Source of the DNA: Melioribacteraceae bacterium
GTDB taxonomy: Bacteria; Bacteroidota; Ignavibacteria; Ignavibacteriales; Melioribacteraceae
DNA: 47,046 nt
Direction: 5' to 3'
NCBI GenBank assembly: GCA_028282005.1
Contig: JANQIV010000174.1
Span: forward strand, 1-47,046
Position numbers and translations under genes: made by a program. Numbering within the stretch: position 1 is the first letter of the stretch; every line of letters begins with the position of its first letter. Below, piece by piece: positions 34,094 to 42,190 of this stretch. Below the pieces are notes generated by a model. The model saw only the letters and a program-made list of their open reading frames with translations. It searched no databases and was not told the DNA's origin.

Positions 34094-34954
34094 TTAGGAG
34101 TTTACTATCCATTTCCCTTCATGTGGTTTAGGTGCTATGAACATTTGCCGGTTGAAGGAATCAACCGTATCTTTTTCTTTTACTTGTGAGTATTCTGCTT
34201 CAAATTTTCTTGTCATCACTTTATATTTACTTTGCTGCGGACCAATATCTTTAGTATTCATAGCTAATAGAATCCCCCCTGACAGGCTTGCATTCATTGT
34301 ACCTCCACTTTTGTTTCCCGACACCGTACCGAATGTTTGGAATCGTCTTGCTTCGGTCTTGTATTTAAATAACCACATAGCTGCTCCTATATCCTCTGTT
34401 TCCTTGGGAATAAAATAAACAGTTCCTGTTATTTTGACCGTACCTTTTATTGTCATGTATTTCAAATTGTCTTCTAAGGGACGGGCTACAAGAGGTCTTG
34501 CTGCGAATTGATCATGTACAACATTTTTATCGAACATAAACGCCGGCATTGTGGGTTTAATATATTTCTTGTCTACATTTGCTCGGTCATTAATTGTTCT
34601 TATACCGGCTGAGAAAACGGTATCTGTGGTGCCCTTAAGACCAGCGGGATAGACTCTTGGAAAACCATCCAGGCAATTAACAGCTTCCCACAATTCCCAA
34701 TAGTCAGCAACCAATTTCTGATGTTTTTCCCAAAAGTTAATTGTTGGGTTTTTTTGTGGAACAAAGCTTTCATCTTCCCTTTCTATTCTCTGTAATATAT
34801 AACCTTGGTTAGATAGTTTTTCTGTTTTCTTATTTAACGATGACCAAAGCTGCGGGATGAATGTGATCTTCAGTATAACTCCTTCTTCAAAAGAGGAATT
34901 AATTAACTCATCTTTTACTGATAACTTGGATTTGTCGTTGTATGTTATCCCCAT
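34094..34954 (-). CDS. Uncharacterised 286-aa protein
   Basis: I do not recognise this protein. It has no signal peptide or membrane helix. The first half contains a Trp-rich helical stretch (INFWEKHQKLVADYWELWEAV) and the second half is strand-rich with Gly/Ser turns (FGTVSGNKSGGTMNASLSGG). The ATG is preceded by a strong GAGGTGAAC site, which supports it as a real gene. It stands alone between GTCACGGA-type repeats and has no functional neighbours, a typical setting for accessory genes. Confidence 0.7.
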   Translation of the reverse strand: MGITYNDKSKLSVKDELINSSFEEGVILKITFIPQLWSSLNKKTEKLSNQGYILQRIEREDESFVPQKNPTINFWEKHQKLVADYWELWEAVNCLDGFPRVYPAGLKGTTDTVFSAGIRTINDRANVDKKYIKPTMPAFMFDKNVVHDQFAARPLVARPLEDNLKYMTIKGTVKITGTVYFIPKETEDIGAAMWLFKYKTEARRFQTFGTVSGNKSGGTMNASLSGGILLAMNTKDIGPQQSKYKVMTRKFEAEYSQVKEKDTVDSFNRQMFIAPKPHEGKWIVNS

Positions 34955-35042
34955 TGTTCACCTCAATGAAATGATGGTTAACTGTTTTTAATACAAAATC
35001 TAATTAAAATTTTTGAAAAAACTGTTAAATATTTTGTAAGCG

Positions 35043-35062
35043 GTCACGGACCATTCCGTGAC
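35043..35062. repeat. Palindromic repeat, left copy
   Basis: GTCACGGA-ccat-TCCGTGAC is a perfect 8-bp hairpin with a 4-nt loop. A near-identical copy in the opposite orientation lies at 35733-35752, so the two bracket the 205-aa gene. Confidence 0.85.
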
Positions 35063-35068
35063 AGTATC

Positions 35069-35686
35069 TTATTTTAAGTGAGGTTTGATTAAACTTTCCA
35101 AACTCTCAATACATTCATTTAATTTCTTAGTAAAGTCGTCAGGCTTATCTTTAAATCCCCTACTAGAAATGACGGTTCTGTGTTCTTTCAAAATTTCATA
35201 TAGATCTTCTGATAAATTCTCTCTTATATTTAAATCCATTACTTCTTGCATACTAATGTTTAACTTAGAAAGTAAACTTCGTATGTTATCAATTTCTATC
35301 GAAACTTCAGTGCCCCATAAAACTTCACTTTCGATCTTATCAACATTAACTTCATTATAAATTTCGACTATATTATTCCATCTTTTTTGGTAAACAAAGT
35401 GACTATCGTATTTTCTATCTTCTAACTTTTCGTCAGAAGCATCGAATGATTTTCTAGCTGCTGAAATTTCGTCTGACATCATTAAAGGATTACGAAACCA
35501 TTCAATTCTTTGACGCAAAGAATATATATTCTTTAGCAATCTTTTTGCTAACTCATAATCAGTTTTTCCTTTTAATTGAATTCGCCAAGTTCGTAAACCA
35601 ATGATCGCAACTACGCTGCCAATTGCTGCAAAAGTAATTAGAAAAATATCTTTGATTATCACAAATATTGAAGGTGCATTTTCCAT
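35069..35686 (-). CDS. Uncharacterised single-pass membrane protein
   Basis: A 205-aa protein with one N-terminal membrane helix (about 10-32, DIFLITFAAIGSVVAIIGL), a short basic patch (RTWRIQLKGK) and a long charged, helical cytoplasmic part. Proteins of this shape, with an LRTWRIQLKGKTDYELA-like segment, occur widely as scattered accessory genes of unknown function. It is bracketed by two inverted copies of a 20-bp palindrome, suggesting a mobile single-gene cassette. No enzymatic motif is visible. Confidence 0.75.
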   Translation of the reverse strand: MENAPSIFVIIKDIFLITFAAIGSVVAIIGLRTWRIQLKGKTDYELAKRLLKNIYSLRQRIEWFRNPLMMSDEISAARKSFDASDEKLEDRKYDSHFVYQKRWNNIVEIYNEVNVDKIESEVLWGTEVSIEIDNIRSLLSKLNISMQEVMDLNIRENLSEDLYEILKEHRTVISSRGFKDKPDDFTKKLNECIESLESLIKPHLK

Positions 35687-35732
35687 TTTAGTTTATTTTT
35701 TTGTGTAGTTTTTCATTGATTTTGCAATGGCT

Positions 35733-35752
35733 GTCAAGGAATGGTCCGTGAC
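35733..35752. repeat. Palindromic repeat, right copy (inverted)
   Basis: GTCAAGGA-atgg-TCCGTGAC, the reverse complement of the left copy at 35043-35062 except for one base. It lies between the 205-aa gene and the acetyltransferase gene. Confidence 0.85.
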
Positions 35753-35767
35753 AGCTATTGCAAATTA

Positions 35768-36283
35768 TTACATCGCTTCGTCAAACTCTTTTCTATAGTA
35801 AGCTATTCCCTTCACTCCCCTCATCACTTCATAATCCAAAATCATTGCCATAAATGCTTCATCCGGTATTCCTTCCCATTGAGTTTTTAATCCGAATTTT
35901 GATGCACGTTCGAATCCGAATTTGGGGTAGTACTCAGGGTGACCCAGCACAATAACGAAAGGGAAGTTTAGTTGTTTAACGCGTTTGATGCCGTCATTAA
36001 CAAGCAATGAGCCGATACCTTGTTTTTGATAATCCGGCAAAACAGCCATTGGCGCTAATCCCATCCCGGTAAAAGTTTGACCGTCTTTTTCAATTGTTGC
36101 CGGGCTGAATAAAATATGTCCAACTATTTTATCACTTTCCACAGCAACCAACGATATTATTTCTTCGCAGGCTTCACGGATTTTATCAACTACATTTCCT
36201 TCCTCATGCTGCCCAAAAGCAAGGTTGTTAACAATTCTAACTGCTTCATAATCATTTGAATTTTCTTTTCTTACTTCAATCAT
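35768..36283 (-). CDS. GNAT family N-acetyltransferase
   Basis: A 171-aa cytoplasmic acetyl-CoA-dependent N-acetyltransferase. The core strand FTGMGLAPMAVLPDYQKQGIG followed by SLLVNDGIKR is the acetyl-CoA pyrophosphate loop (Q-x-x-G-I-G). The later HPEYYPKFGFERAS is typical of the YhbS-like branch. The substrate is unknown. The final 25 codons are repeated in decayed form at 41499-41576 on the same strand, so the gene has been duplicated in the past. Confidence 0.92.
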   Translation of the reverse strand: MIEVRKENSNDYEAVRIVNNLAFGQHEEGNVVDKIREACEEIISLVAVESDKIVGHILFSPATIEKDGQTFTGMGLAPMAVLPDYQKQGIGSLLVNDGIKRVKQLNFPFVIVLGHPEYYPKFGFERASKFGLKTQWEGIPDEAFMAMILDYEVMRGVKGIAYYRKEFDEAM

Positions 36284-36417
36284 TTTTAATCTTTTTAAGT
36301 TATTCTATTAAGTAAACTTAATAATTTTGAAGTAAAGTTATTATGAGCAATCTGAGTTACTCTGTTGAAAATTTTTTGACTTAGCAAAAAAGCCTTGAAA
36401 TTTTCAAGAGGTTGCTA

Positions 36418-38100
36418 TCACCTAAACGGAACATACCCTCGATACGAATCCGGTGGCTTTGTTTGTTTTGCCGGCGTGAAAGCGTAAGTCGGACTGTCAC
36501 GCGGATCAAGTTCCCAGGGGATAGCGTCGCTGGTTTCAATGTACCATCGCATAAGCAGTTCTTTAAGCCTTGTGATTACCGGCTGAAATTCGGATTCACC
36601 GTAACGATTGTTTAATTCGAGTGGATCATCATCTAGACAATAAAACTCGCTGCAGTGTTCAGGAGCTAACGGGTCTGTACGCATAACAAGTTTGTATTTT
36701 GGAGTTCTCACCATTGTTGCACGGCATACGCTCAGGCGGTGTTCCTTTTGTTGAATATATTTTGCATAGTATGGATTTGTTTTAGCATTTTCAACCTGCT
36801 CTACTTGAAACGGCTCGTTCGTACCGTAACCGCCTTCAGCAAAAACTACATCACCACGGAAAGAAGCCGGAATGCCGTCGACCATATTTTCAAGTGCTTT
36901 TAGTTTATCTTCGGAAATTTCATTGCCCAGGTCAACGGCTTTTATAGCATTGTTAAGCGCTCGTTCGGCTGTTGATGTTACGCCGTCTTTTATGAACGGC
37001 ATTAAATCGCGAGCGTAGTGTGTGTGTCGGGGTTGCACATCAGCTAGCCCAAGTATTGTCGGTACAATATCCATAAGCTGCACAGAATGATCAACAACAT
37101 TATTCTGTTTTCCGCCTGGGGTTTGCACAATTAGAGGAACATGCGTGAGCACATCCTCAAGGCCTGAAGGCCATTTTTCAACAAGCCCGTAGTCTCCGGC
37201 ATAGTCTCCATGATCTGAGAAAAAAAGCGTGGTAGTATTATCTTTAAGAGGAGAGTCGTTCAAAGCGTCCATCAAAAAACCAAAGAGAGTATCGATGTAT
37301 GAAATCGAACCGAGATAGACGGAGTTAATTTTTTTAAAGAAAATCTCAGGCAGTTTCTCGAGGTGTCGGTATTTGCGAATGAGACCCCTGTAGTCAGGCT
37401 GGTTGGGCATATCGTGTCCTCTAAGAGCAGGAATATCTTCGGGATTAATTTTATTGTAGAATTCCTCCGGACATGAGTACGGCGGATGAGGATGCAAAAG
37501 AGGAACGTATAGTACAAATGGGTTTCCACTTTTGCTATCGTAATTTTTGATATAATCTACTGCTGCCTTAACATTTAAGTATTCACCGGTTTCTTCAACC
37601 TTCCCATGCCACGGCTGGTAAAGAAAACTAAACCAGCTTTCAATTGTGACCAAAGGATCTTTCGGATCTATATAAGGCAGACCAACTCCGAGAGTTTTGG
37701 AATTCGTGTTATAATCAATTACAGAAGTTACGCTGTCTGCAAATGCAGCTTCGGCTAAAAGGTCGTTCTTTCCCCACCACATAACATCGTAACCCGCTTC
37801 TTTTAAATACTTTAGAAAATTCGGCTCGCCCGGCTGCAGTAAGCTGTAAAGTGTACGGTGCCCGCGAACGTGTGTGTACCAGCCTGTCATAAAACTTGCG
37901 CGGGATTGTGAGCAAGTTGTATTCGCAGTGTGACATTGTGCAAAACGCGTGGCTTCATTTGCAAACGCCGTTATATTTGGCGTATTATTTTTAATGTAGC
38001 TTTTAGAATCTTTCGACGGATCATTATCGAAGTAAAGGCTTTCGTTGCGCATTTCATCAGCAACAAAAATGATGAAGTTCATTTTATTATTAAGATTCAT
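36418..38100 (-). CDS. Sulfatase (formylglycine-dependent, S1 type)
   Basis: A 560-aa type I sulfatase, cytoplasmic by prediction because no signal peptide is seen. Metal ligands appear in FVADEMRNES near 12-21 and in FFSDHGDYAGDYG. The modified residue is Cys63 in TTCSQSRASFMTGWYTH, a C-x-x-S-R motif with Gln in place of the usual Pro or Ala. A formylglycine-generating or anaerobic maturase would be needed and is not in this window. The nearby GH3 glycosidase suggests joint action on a sulfated glycan, although without secretion the substrate must be imported. Choline-sulfatase- or phosphonate-hydrolase-like members are alternatives. Confidence 0.9.
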   Translation of the reverse strand: MNLNNKMNFIIFVADEMRNESLYFDNDPSKDSKSYIKNNTPNITAFANEATRFAQCHTANTTCSQSRASFMTGWYTHVRGHRTLYSLLQPGEPNFLKYLKEAGYDVMWWGKNDLLAEAAFADSVTSVIDYNTNSKTLGVGLPYIDPKDPLVTIESWFSFLYQPWHGKVEETGEYLNVKAAVDYIKNYDSKSGNPFVLYVPLLHPHPPYSCPEEFYNKINPEDIPALRGHDMPNQPDYRGLIRKYRHLEKLPEIFFKKINSVYLGSISYIDTLFGFLMDALNDSPLKDNTTTLFFSDHGDYAGDYGLVEKWPSGLEDVLTHVPLIVQTPGGKQNNVVDHSVQLMDIVPTILGLADVQPRHTHYARDLMPFIKDGVTSTAERALNNAIKAVDLGNEISEDKLKALENMVDGIPASFRGDVVFAEGGYGTNEPFQVEQVENAKTNPYYAKYIQQKEHRLSVCRATMVRTPKYKLVMRTDPLAPEHCSEFYCLDDDPLELNNRYGESEFQPVITRLKELLMRWYIETSDAIPWELDPRDSPTYAFTPAKQTKPPDSYRGYVPFR

Positions 38101-38134
38101 ATTGTTTTTATTAAATGAAAAGTTTTAATTAATG

Positions 38135-38162
38135 CCCTGACTCTAGTAAAATGAACTCAGGG
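38135..38162 (-). terminator. Inverted repeat between the small gene pair and the sulfatase gene
   Basis: CCCTGA and TCAGGG arms with a 16-nt loop, followed on the minus strand by CATTAATTAAAA. A weak terminator at best. Confidence 0.3.
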
Positions 38163-38174
38163 ACAGCCAAAATT

Positions 38175-38255
38175 TTATTTCATAACTGACGCTATTATCT
38201 TTCCAATTTCAATTCCTCTGTCAACCCAATTTCCTGCTCCATCTACTACTTGCAT
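38175..38255 (-). CDS. Possible 26-aa coupled ORF or frame-shifted tail
   Basis: An ATG overlapping the stop of the 141-aa gene (TAATG) opens a 26-codon frame reading MQVVDGAGNWVDRGIEIGKI and then IASVMK. The composition is protein-like. It is either a tiny translationally coupled gene or the displaced C terminus of the upstream protein after a frameshift. Confidence 0.35.
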   Translation of the reverse strand: MQVVDGAGNWVDRGIEIGKIIASVMK

Positions 38256-38680
38256 TAATTGATCCCTGCAGTTTGGTCGTTTATTATTTCAAGTAAAATG
38301 CTATTATCTGCAATAGTTAATTTGCAATGATAATCAAAAGCAGAAGGCACTGTCTGCCTAGCTATTTCTTTCCCGGTTTTTGCTTCTTCCCATACTACCC
38401 AGTTTTTATGATTAATTTCACTTTGATAAAATTTAACTCCGGAATCCGGGGAATCATCTTTGGAAATTATTTTGAAATGTATTCCATTATGATACCACGG
38501 AATACCGCACCAATCTGCATGATATTGTGAATCTTTAGCTATTACTTTAAGAAAATTATCTAATTCTATAGGGCTGCCGAGCCCTCCATTAAGAACACCA
38601 TTGTTTGAACTATCATGACTTGACATGTACATATTGTGATTAGTGCTGACATATATTGTATCAATCCAGCCAACAGCCAT
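38255..38680 (-). CDS. Uncharacterised 141-aa protein
   Basis: Not recognised. No signal peptide or membrane segment. It is rich in Trp, His and Asn (DWCGIPWYHNGIHFKI; NHKNWVVWEEAKTGKEIA), with alternating strands that suggest a small beta-sandwich, perhaps ligand- or carbohydrate-binding. The ATG has GGAAG upstream. Its stop overlaps a further short frame (38175-38255), so the annotated C terminus may not be the ancestral one. It lies between the sulfatase and GH3 genes on the same strand. Confidence 0.6.
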   Translation of the reverse strand: MAVGWIDTIYVSTNHNMYMSSHDSSNNGVLNGGLGSPIELDNFLKVIAKDSQYHADWCGIPWYHNGIHFKIISKDDSPDSGVKFYQSEINHKNWVVWEEAKTGKEIARQTVPSAFDYHCKLTIADNSILLEIINDQTAGIN

Positions 38681-38924
38681 TTAAACTTCCTTATTAATAA
38701 ATGAAAGATGCATTTTTACTCTTTATATTTTTTGGAGGTGATCGAAAAACCTGGACAGTTATATAATTTGAGGAATTAGCACTTTAGTCTTTAAGGGATA
38801 AAATATACGATTAAAAACAGTTAAGCAAGTTTAAAATAAGATGAATTATCTTTTAAAACTTTAGACAAAATGCCACGTCCGGATTTGTCCGATTTATTTT
38901 TTATAGATATGATAGTAGAAGCAC
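38681..38924. other. Intergenic gap between GH3 and the 141-aa gene
   Basis: 244 bp, AT-rich, no ORF. No convincing terminator or insertion-sequence end could be shown. Confidence 0.3.
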
Positions 38925-41423
38925 CTATTTAATTACAATAGCTTTTTTTAACCTGACATCTTTTGAAGAACTTGCAGCTAAGATTTCAAATCTTCCGGGT
39001 TCTAATTCCCAGTTATTTGTGACGGGATTATAAAATGAAAAATCTTCTTTTTTTAGTTTGAAGCTCACATTTTTTATTTCATCAACTTTTAGTTTAATTC
39101 TTGCAAAATCTTTTAACTCTTTTATTGGACGGGGTAAAGAAGATTCTATATCCGAAACATAAATTTGAACAATTTCTTCTCCATCAAAATTTCCTGTATT
39201 CTTTATTTGCAAACTTATTTCAACAACTTCATCTGATGAATATTGTTTTTTATCCGTCTTTAGATTTAAATACTCAAATGAAGTATAGGATAGTCCGTAA
39301 CCAAACGGGAAACGGGGTTTTTTATCACTTTGGTCCCAATATCGATATCCAAGAAATATTCCTTCACTGTATTCTACTTTTAAATCTTTATCGTTATCGA
39401 AATATGAGTTGTATGTTGGATAATCTTCAAGTTCATAAGCAAAAGACATCGGGAGTTTTCCTGAAGGAGAAATTTCGCCAAAAATAATTTCTGCAACTGC
39501 GATTGAACCTTCTCCACCAGGATACCAAGAATGAATAAGCGCGTTTACATTATTAATCCAATTAGTCATCTTAACGTTGCCTCCAGAATTGAGAATTACT
39601 ATCACGTTTTTATTAAATTCGGCAACTTTATTGATTAGTTCACTTTGATAATTTGGCATTTCAAATGATCTGTCAAATCCCTCTCCTTCAGTTTCTTTAT
39701 TAAATCCAACCGGCATTAAAACAACATCGGCTTTGTTTGCAGCTTCAATTGCATCGTTGAAATACTGTTGATCACTTAAAGCAAATGTGGCTCCAATTTT
39801 TAAAGTGTCTTGTTTTTTATAATGGTGGTATTCAAGTTCAACTTTGTATTCTGTGTTCGCAATTAATTTATGAAGATTAGTTTTTATCAATTGAGTATGG
39901 CTATAAGAATTACGCAAAATAGGTTTGTCGTTAATTTTTAAGATGCATTTATTTTTACTTTCAACTCCAAATAGGTAAAACCCGGATTTGTCAGGTTTGA
40001 AATTAAAAGAAAACTTGATCGCAGAATTTTCATTATTTGGTTCAATTTCATCCCATAAGTCATCTTCAGTTAGAGGTAATTTATAAAACTCTTTCTCTAA
40101 AAGAGATGCTCCTTCAAAGTATTGGTTATCAAAATAATTTGCCTTTATTTTAGAAGGTCTTTCGTCTTTTTTTTGCAAATAAAGTTCTGAATTTTCAAAA
40201 AAGCTTTCAGCAAAAAATTTTTCCTTTTCTGTTTTTATATATTCTAGTTTTATAGCACTTGAATAATCTGCAATCGTTTCAACCAAAGAAATATTGAACA
40301 TAGGATTTGTAAATGAACTTCCACCGCCGCCAGAAACATTTGGGTAACCATTTGGGCCAATTATAGCGATTGAATTTATTTTTTCCTTCTGTAATGGTAA
40401 AATGTTATTTTTATTTTTTAGGAGAACAATACCTTTACGCGCGATTTCTAACGCAACTTTTCTAGAAACATCTTTATCGTATTTGAAATTTTCTTTTTCA
40501 TCTTTCTTATCTAAAAAGCTGAAATTTTTATAAACATGTAATATTCTTCTTACTTTATCATCAACTACAGATTTATCAAGTTTCCCTTCATTAATTGCAT
40601 CAATTAAGGTTTCTTTGTTCATGTATTTTCCTGAAGGCATCTCAAGATCTAAACCAGCTTTAGCAGAAACAATTCCGTCATAAGTTGATCTCCAATCGGA
40701 CATTACAAATCCTTCAAATTTCCAATTTTCTTTCAACACTTGATTAATTAGATAATCGTGCTGTGAGGCATGAATTCCATTTATTCGATTATAGGAAGTC
40801 ATTATTGAGCCAACGTTTGCTTCAGTCACACAAGATTTAAATGCAGGTAAATAAATTTCGTGGAGTGTTCTTTCATCAATTTCTGAAGATAACCTGTGTC
40901 TATCATATTCAGAATTATTTGCTAAAAAATGTTTTGCTGTTGCAATTATTTTTTTGCTTTGCAAACCCAATACTACTTCTTTTGCTATTTGTCCGGCTAA
41001 ATAAGGATCTTCTCCCATATATTCGAAATTGCGGCCACTCAAGGGAAAGCGATATATATTAAGTGCTGGTCCTAAAACCAATTGTACATTTTTTGATTTG
41101 GCATCATTAGCAAGTGCTTGTCCGTAGTTATTTGCAAGATCTCTATCCCACGCCGCAGCTAAAGCAACATTTGCCGGATATGCTATTGAAGTACCATGCT
41201 TACGAATACCAAGGGGACCATCTGCAAATCGAACTTGCGGTATTCCATACTTTTTAAGTGGGCGAGTGCTAAAACTTTTGTATCCACCGACAAAATCAAC
41301 TTTTTCTTCAAGAGACATTGCTTTGATTATTTTTTCAATGTCTCCTTTGTAATCTATAACATCTTCTTGTCTGCAAGATATTAAAGTTAACGAAAGAAAA
41401 ATTAGTAAAGCAAACAACCGCAT
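38925..41423 (-). CDS. GH3 beta-glycosidase lipoprotein with PA14 insert
   Basis: About 832 aa. A lipoprotein signal peptide (LLIFLSLTLISC, Cys17) anchors it to the envelope. The GH3 N-terminal barrel (about 30-320) carries KHFLANNSEYDRH and the nucleophile Asp243 in GFVMSDWRSTYDG. A PA14-like carbohydrate-binding insert sits at about 405-545, within the GH3 C-terminal domain, which has the acid/base candidate in NKETEGEGFDR. An Fn3-like domain closes the protein. The start is set at the ATG at 41423 rather than the TTG two codons earlier, because AGGA spacing fits it better. Family activity is exo-beta-glucosidase, xylosidase or similar; the precise sugar cannot be told. Probably works with the sulfatase gene on a sulfated or complex glycan. 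Confidence 0.93.
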   Translation of the reverse strand: MRLFALLIFLSLTLISCRQEDVIDYKGDIEKIIKAMSLEEKVDFVGGYKSFSTRPLKKYGIPQVRFADGPLGIRKHGTSIAYPANVALAAAWDRDLANNYGQALANDAKSKNVQLVLGPALNIYRFPLSGRNFEYMGEDPYLAGQIAKEVVLGLQSKKIIATAKHFLANNSEYDRHRLSSEIDERTLHEIYLPAFKSCVTEANVGSIMTSYNRINGIHASQHDYLINQVLKENWKFEGFVMSDWRSTYDGIVSAKAGLDLEMPSGKYMNKETLIDAINEGKLDKSVVDDKVRRILHVYKNFSFLDKKDEKENFKYDKDVSRKVALEIARKGIVLLKNKNNILPLQKEKINSIAIIGPNGYPNVSGGGGSSFTNPMFNISLVETIADYSSAIKLEYIKTEKEKFFAESFFENSELYLQKKDERPSKIKANYFDNQYFEGASLLEKEFYKLPLTEDDLWDEIEPNNENSAIKFSFNFKPDKSGFYLFGVESKNKCILKINDKPILRNSYSHTQLIKTNLHKLIANTEYKVELEYHHYKKQDTLKIGATFALSDQQYFNDAIEAANKADVVLMPVGFNKETEGEGFDRSFEMPNYQSELINKVAEFNKNVIVILNSGGNVKMTNWINNVNALIHSWYPGGEGSIAVAEIIFGEISPSGKLPMSFAYELEDYPTYNSYFDNDKDLKVEYSEGIFLGYRYWDQSDKKPRFPFGYGLSYTSFEYLNLKTDKKQYSSDEVVEISLQIKNTGNFDGEEIVQIYVSDIESSLPRPIKELKDFARIKLKVDEIKNVSFKLKKEDFSFYNPVTNNWELEPGRFEILAASSSKDVRLKKAIVIK

Positions 41424-41498
41424 TTGCAAAATCCTAGGTTAGATTGATTATCAGTACATTTAAATAAGTAATAATAATTTGGGTATGTAAAACAACTC

Positions 41499-41576
41499 TC
41501 ACATTGCTTCATCAAACTCTTTTCTATAATATGCAATTCCTGACACTCCTTCCATTACATCTTTATCTAAAATCGT
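41499..41576 (-). pseudogene. Decayed fragment of a GNAT acetyltransferase 3' end
   Basis: The minus strand reads TILDKDVMEGVSGIAYYRKE and then FDEAM before a stop. This matches the last 25 codons of the intact gene at 35768-36283 (MILDYEVMRGVKGIAYYRKE...). About 61 of 77 nucleotides agree by hand alignment. Everything upstream of the fragment is lost. Confidence 0.85.
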
Positions 41577-41631
41577 TGTTATTTTCTTCTCTTATTTTAC
41601 CATAGATAATTAGTTTTATTTCAAATATAAA

Positions 41632-41660
41632 ATAAAAAACCCGGTCAAAAAAAACCGGGT
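41632..41660 (-). terminator. Rho-independent terminator of the small basic protein gene
   Basis: On the minus strand ACCCGGT and ACCGGGT form a 7-bp stem with an 8-nt loop, followed by TTTTTTAT. It lies 28 nt past the stop at 41688. Confidence 0.85.
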
Positions 41661-41687
41661 CTTCATGTTGCTATTTGGGGAGTGTAA

Positions 41688-42011
41688 TTATTTTCTTTTT
41701 TGAGGATCGTGTTTCTCTTTATAAATCTTTCTGCTATTGCTATTTGCTTTTCTCTGCAATTGTGCTCTTTCTTTAGGTGTAACTACTCCGTCTGATTTTG
41801 CTTTAACTTTTTGTCTTTGCAATTGAGCTGCATTTCTTTCAAGTTTAATAACTTCTTTTTTTGTTAACTCTCCACTTTTTACACCCTGTGTAATCCTTTT
41901 TTGCTGATTAATCTGTCTTTTAGTCACCTTTGGTGTTTTAGTCTGTGCTTGAGTTATAGTAAATCCTAAAAACAGTAAGAATACTAAAGTAAAAATAAAT
42001 TGCTTTTTCAT
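41688..42011 (-). CDS. Small secreted basic helical protein
   Basis: A 107-aa protein with a signal peptide (1-22, TITQAQ) and a mature part made of two similar helix-turn units rich in Lys, Arg and Gln (RITQGVKSGELTKKEVIKLE and KAKSDGVVTPKERAQLQRKA). The turns GELTKKE and GVVTPKE resemble EF-hand-like loops. Such proteins are common in Bacteroidota/Ignavibacteria and their role is unknown. A GGTGAT site precedes the ATG and a good terminator follows, so it is a single-gene unit. Confidence 0.8.
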   Translation of the reverse strand: MKKQFIFTLVFLLFLGFTITQAQTKTPKVTKRQINQQKRITQGVKSGELTKKEVIKLERNAAQLQRQKVKAKSDGVVTPKERAQLQRKANSNSRKIYKEKHDPQKRK

Positions 42012-42104
42012 GATATCACCATGTAATTGTTGTTTTTGTTTGATAAAATAAAACCAACAACAATGCCAATTCGATTTTAACGCAGAATCACAATTTTCTA
42101 TTTT

Positions 42105-42137
42105 TTATTATGCCTGGATAATAACTTATTATGCCTG
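42105..42137. repeat. Two direct repeats of TTATTATGCCTG, 21 bp apart
   Basis: The 12-mer TTATTATGCCTG occurs at 42105-42116 and 42126-42137. A 21-bp period puts both on the same face of DNA, so this may be a tandem binding site upstream of the small basic protein gene. Confidence 0.45.
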
Positions 42138-42190
42138 AATTCAAAAAACCTAATTTTCTGAAAGCATATAGCCATCGGCTCTCACAGCTA

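Noticed and set aside
38730-38770. AACCTGGACAGTTAT as an insertion-sequence end
   Set aside because: No matching inverted end, target duplication or transposase remnant is visible.
35768-41576. GNAT 3'-end repeats as attachment sites of an integrative element
   Set aside because: The displaced fragment is upstream of the intact gene rather than beyond its 3' end, and there is no integrase, so duplication plus decay fits better.
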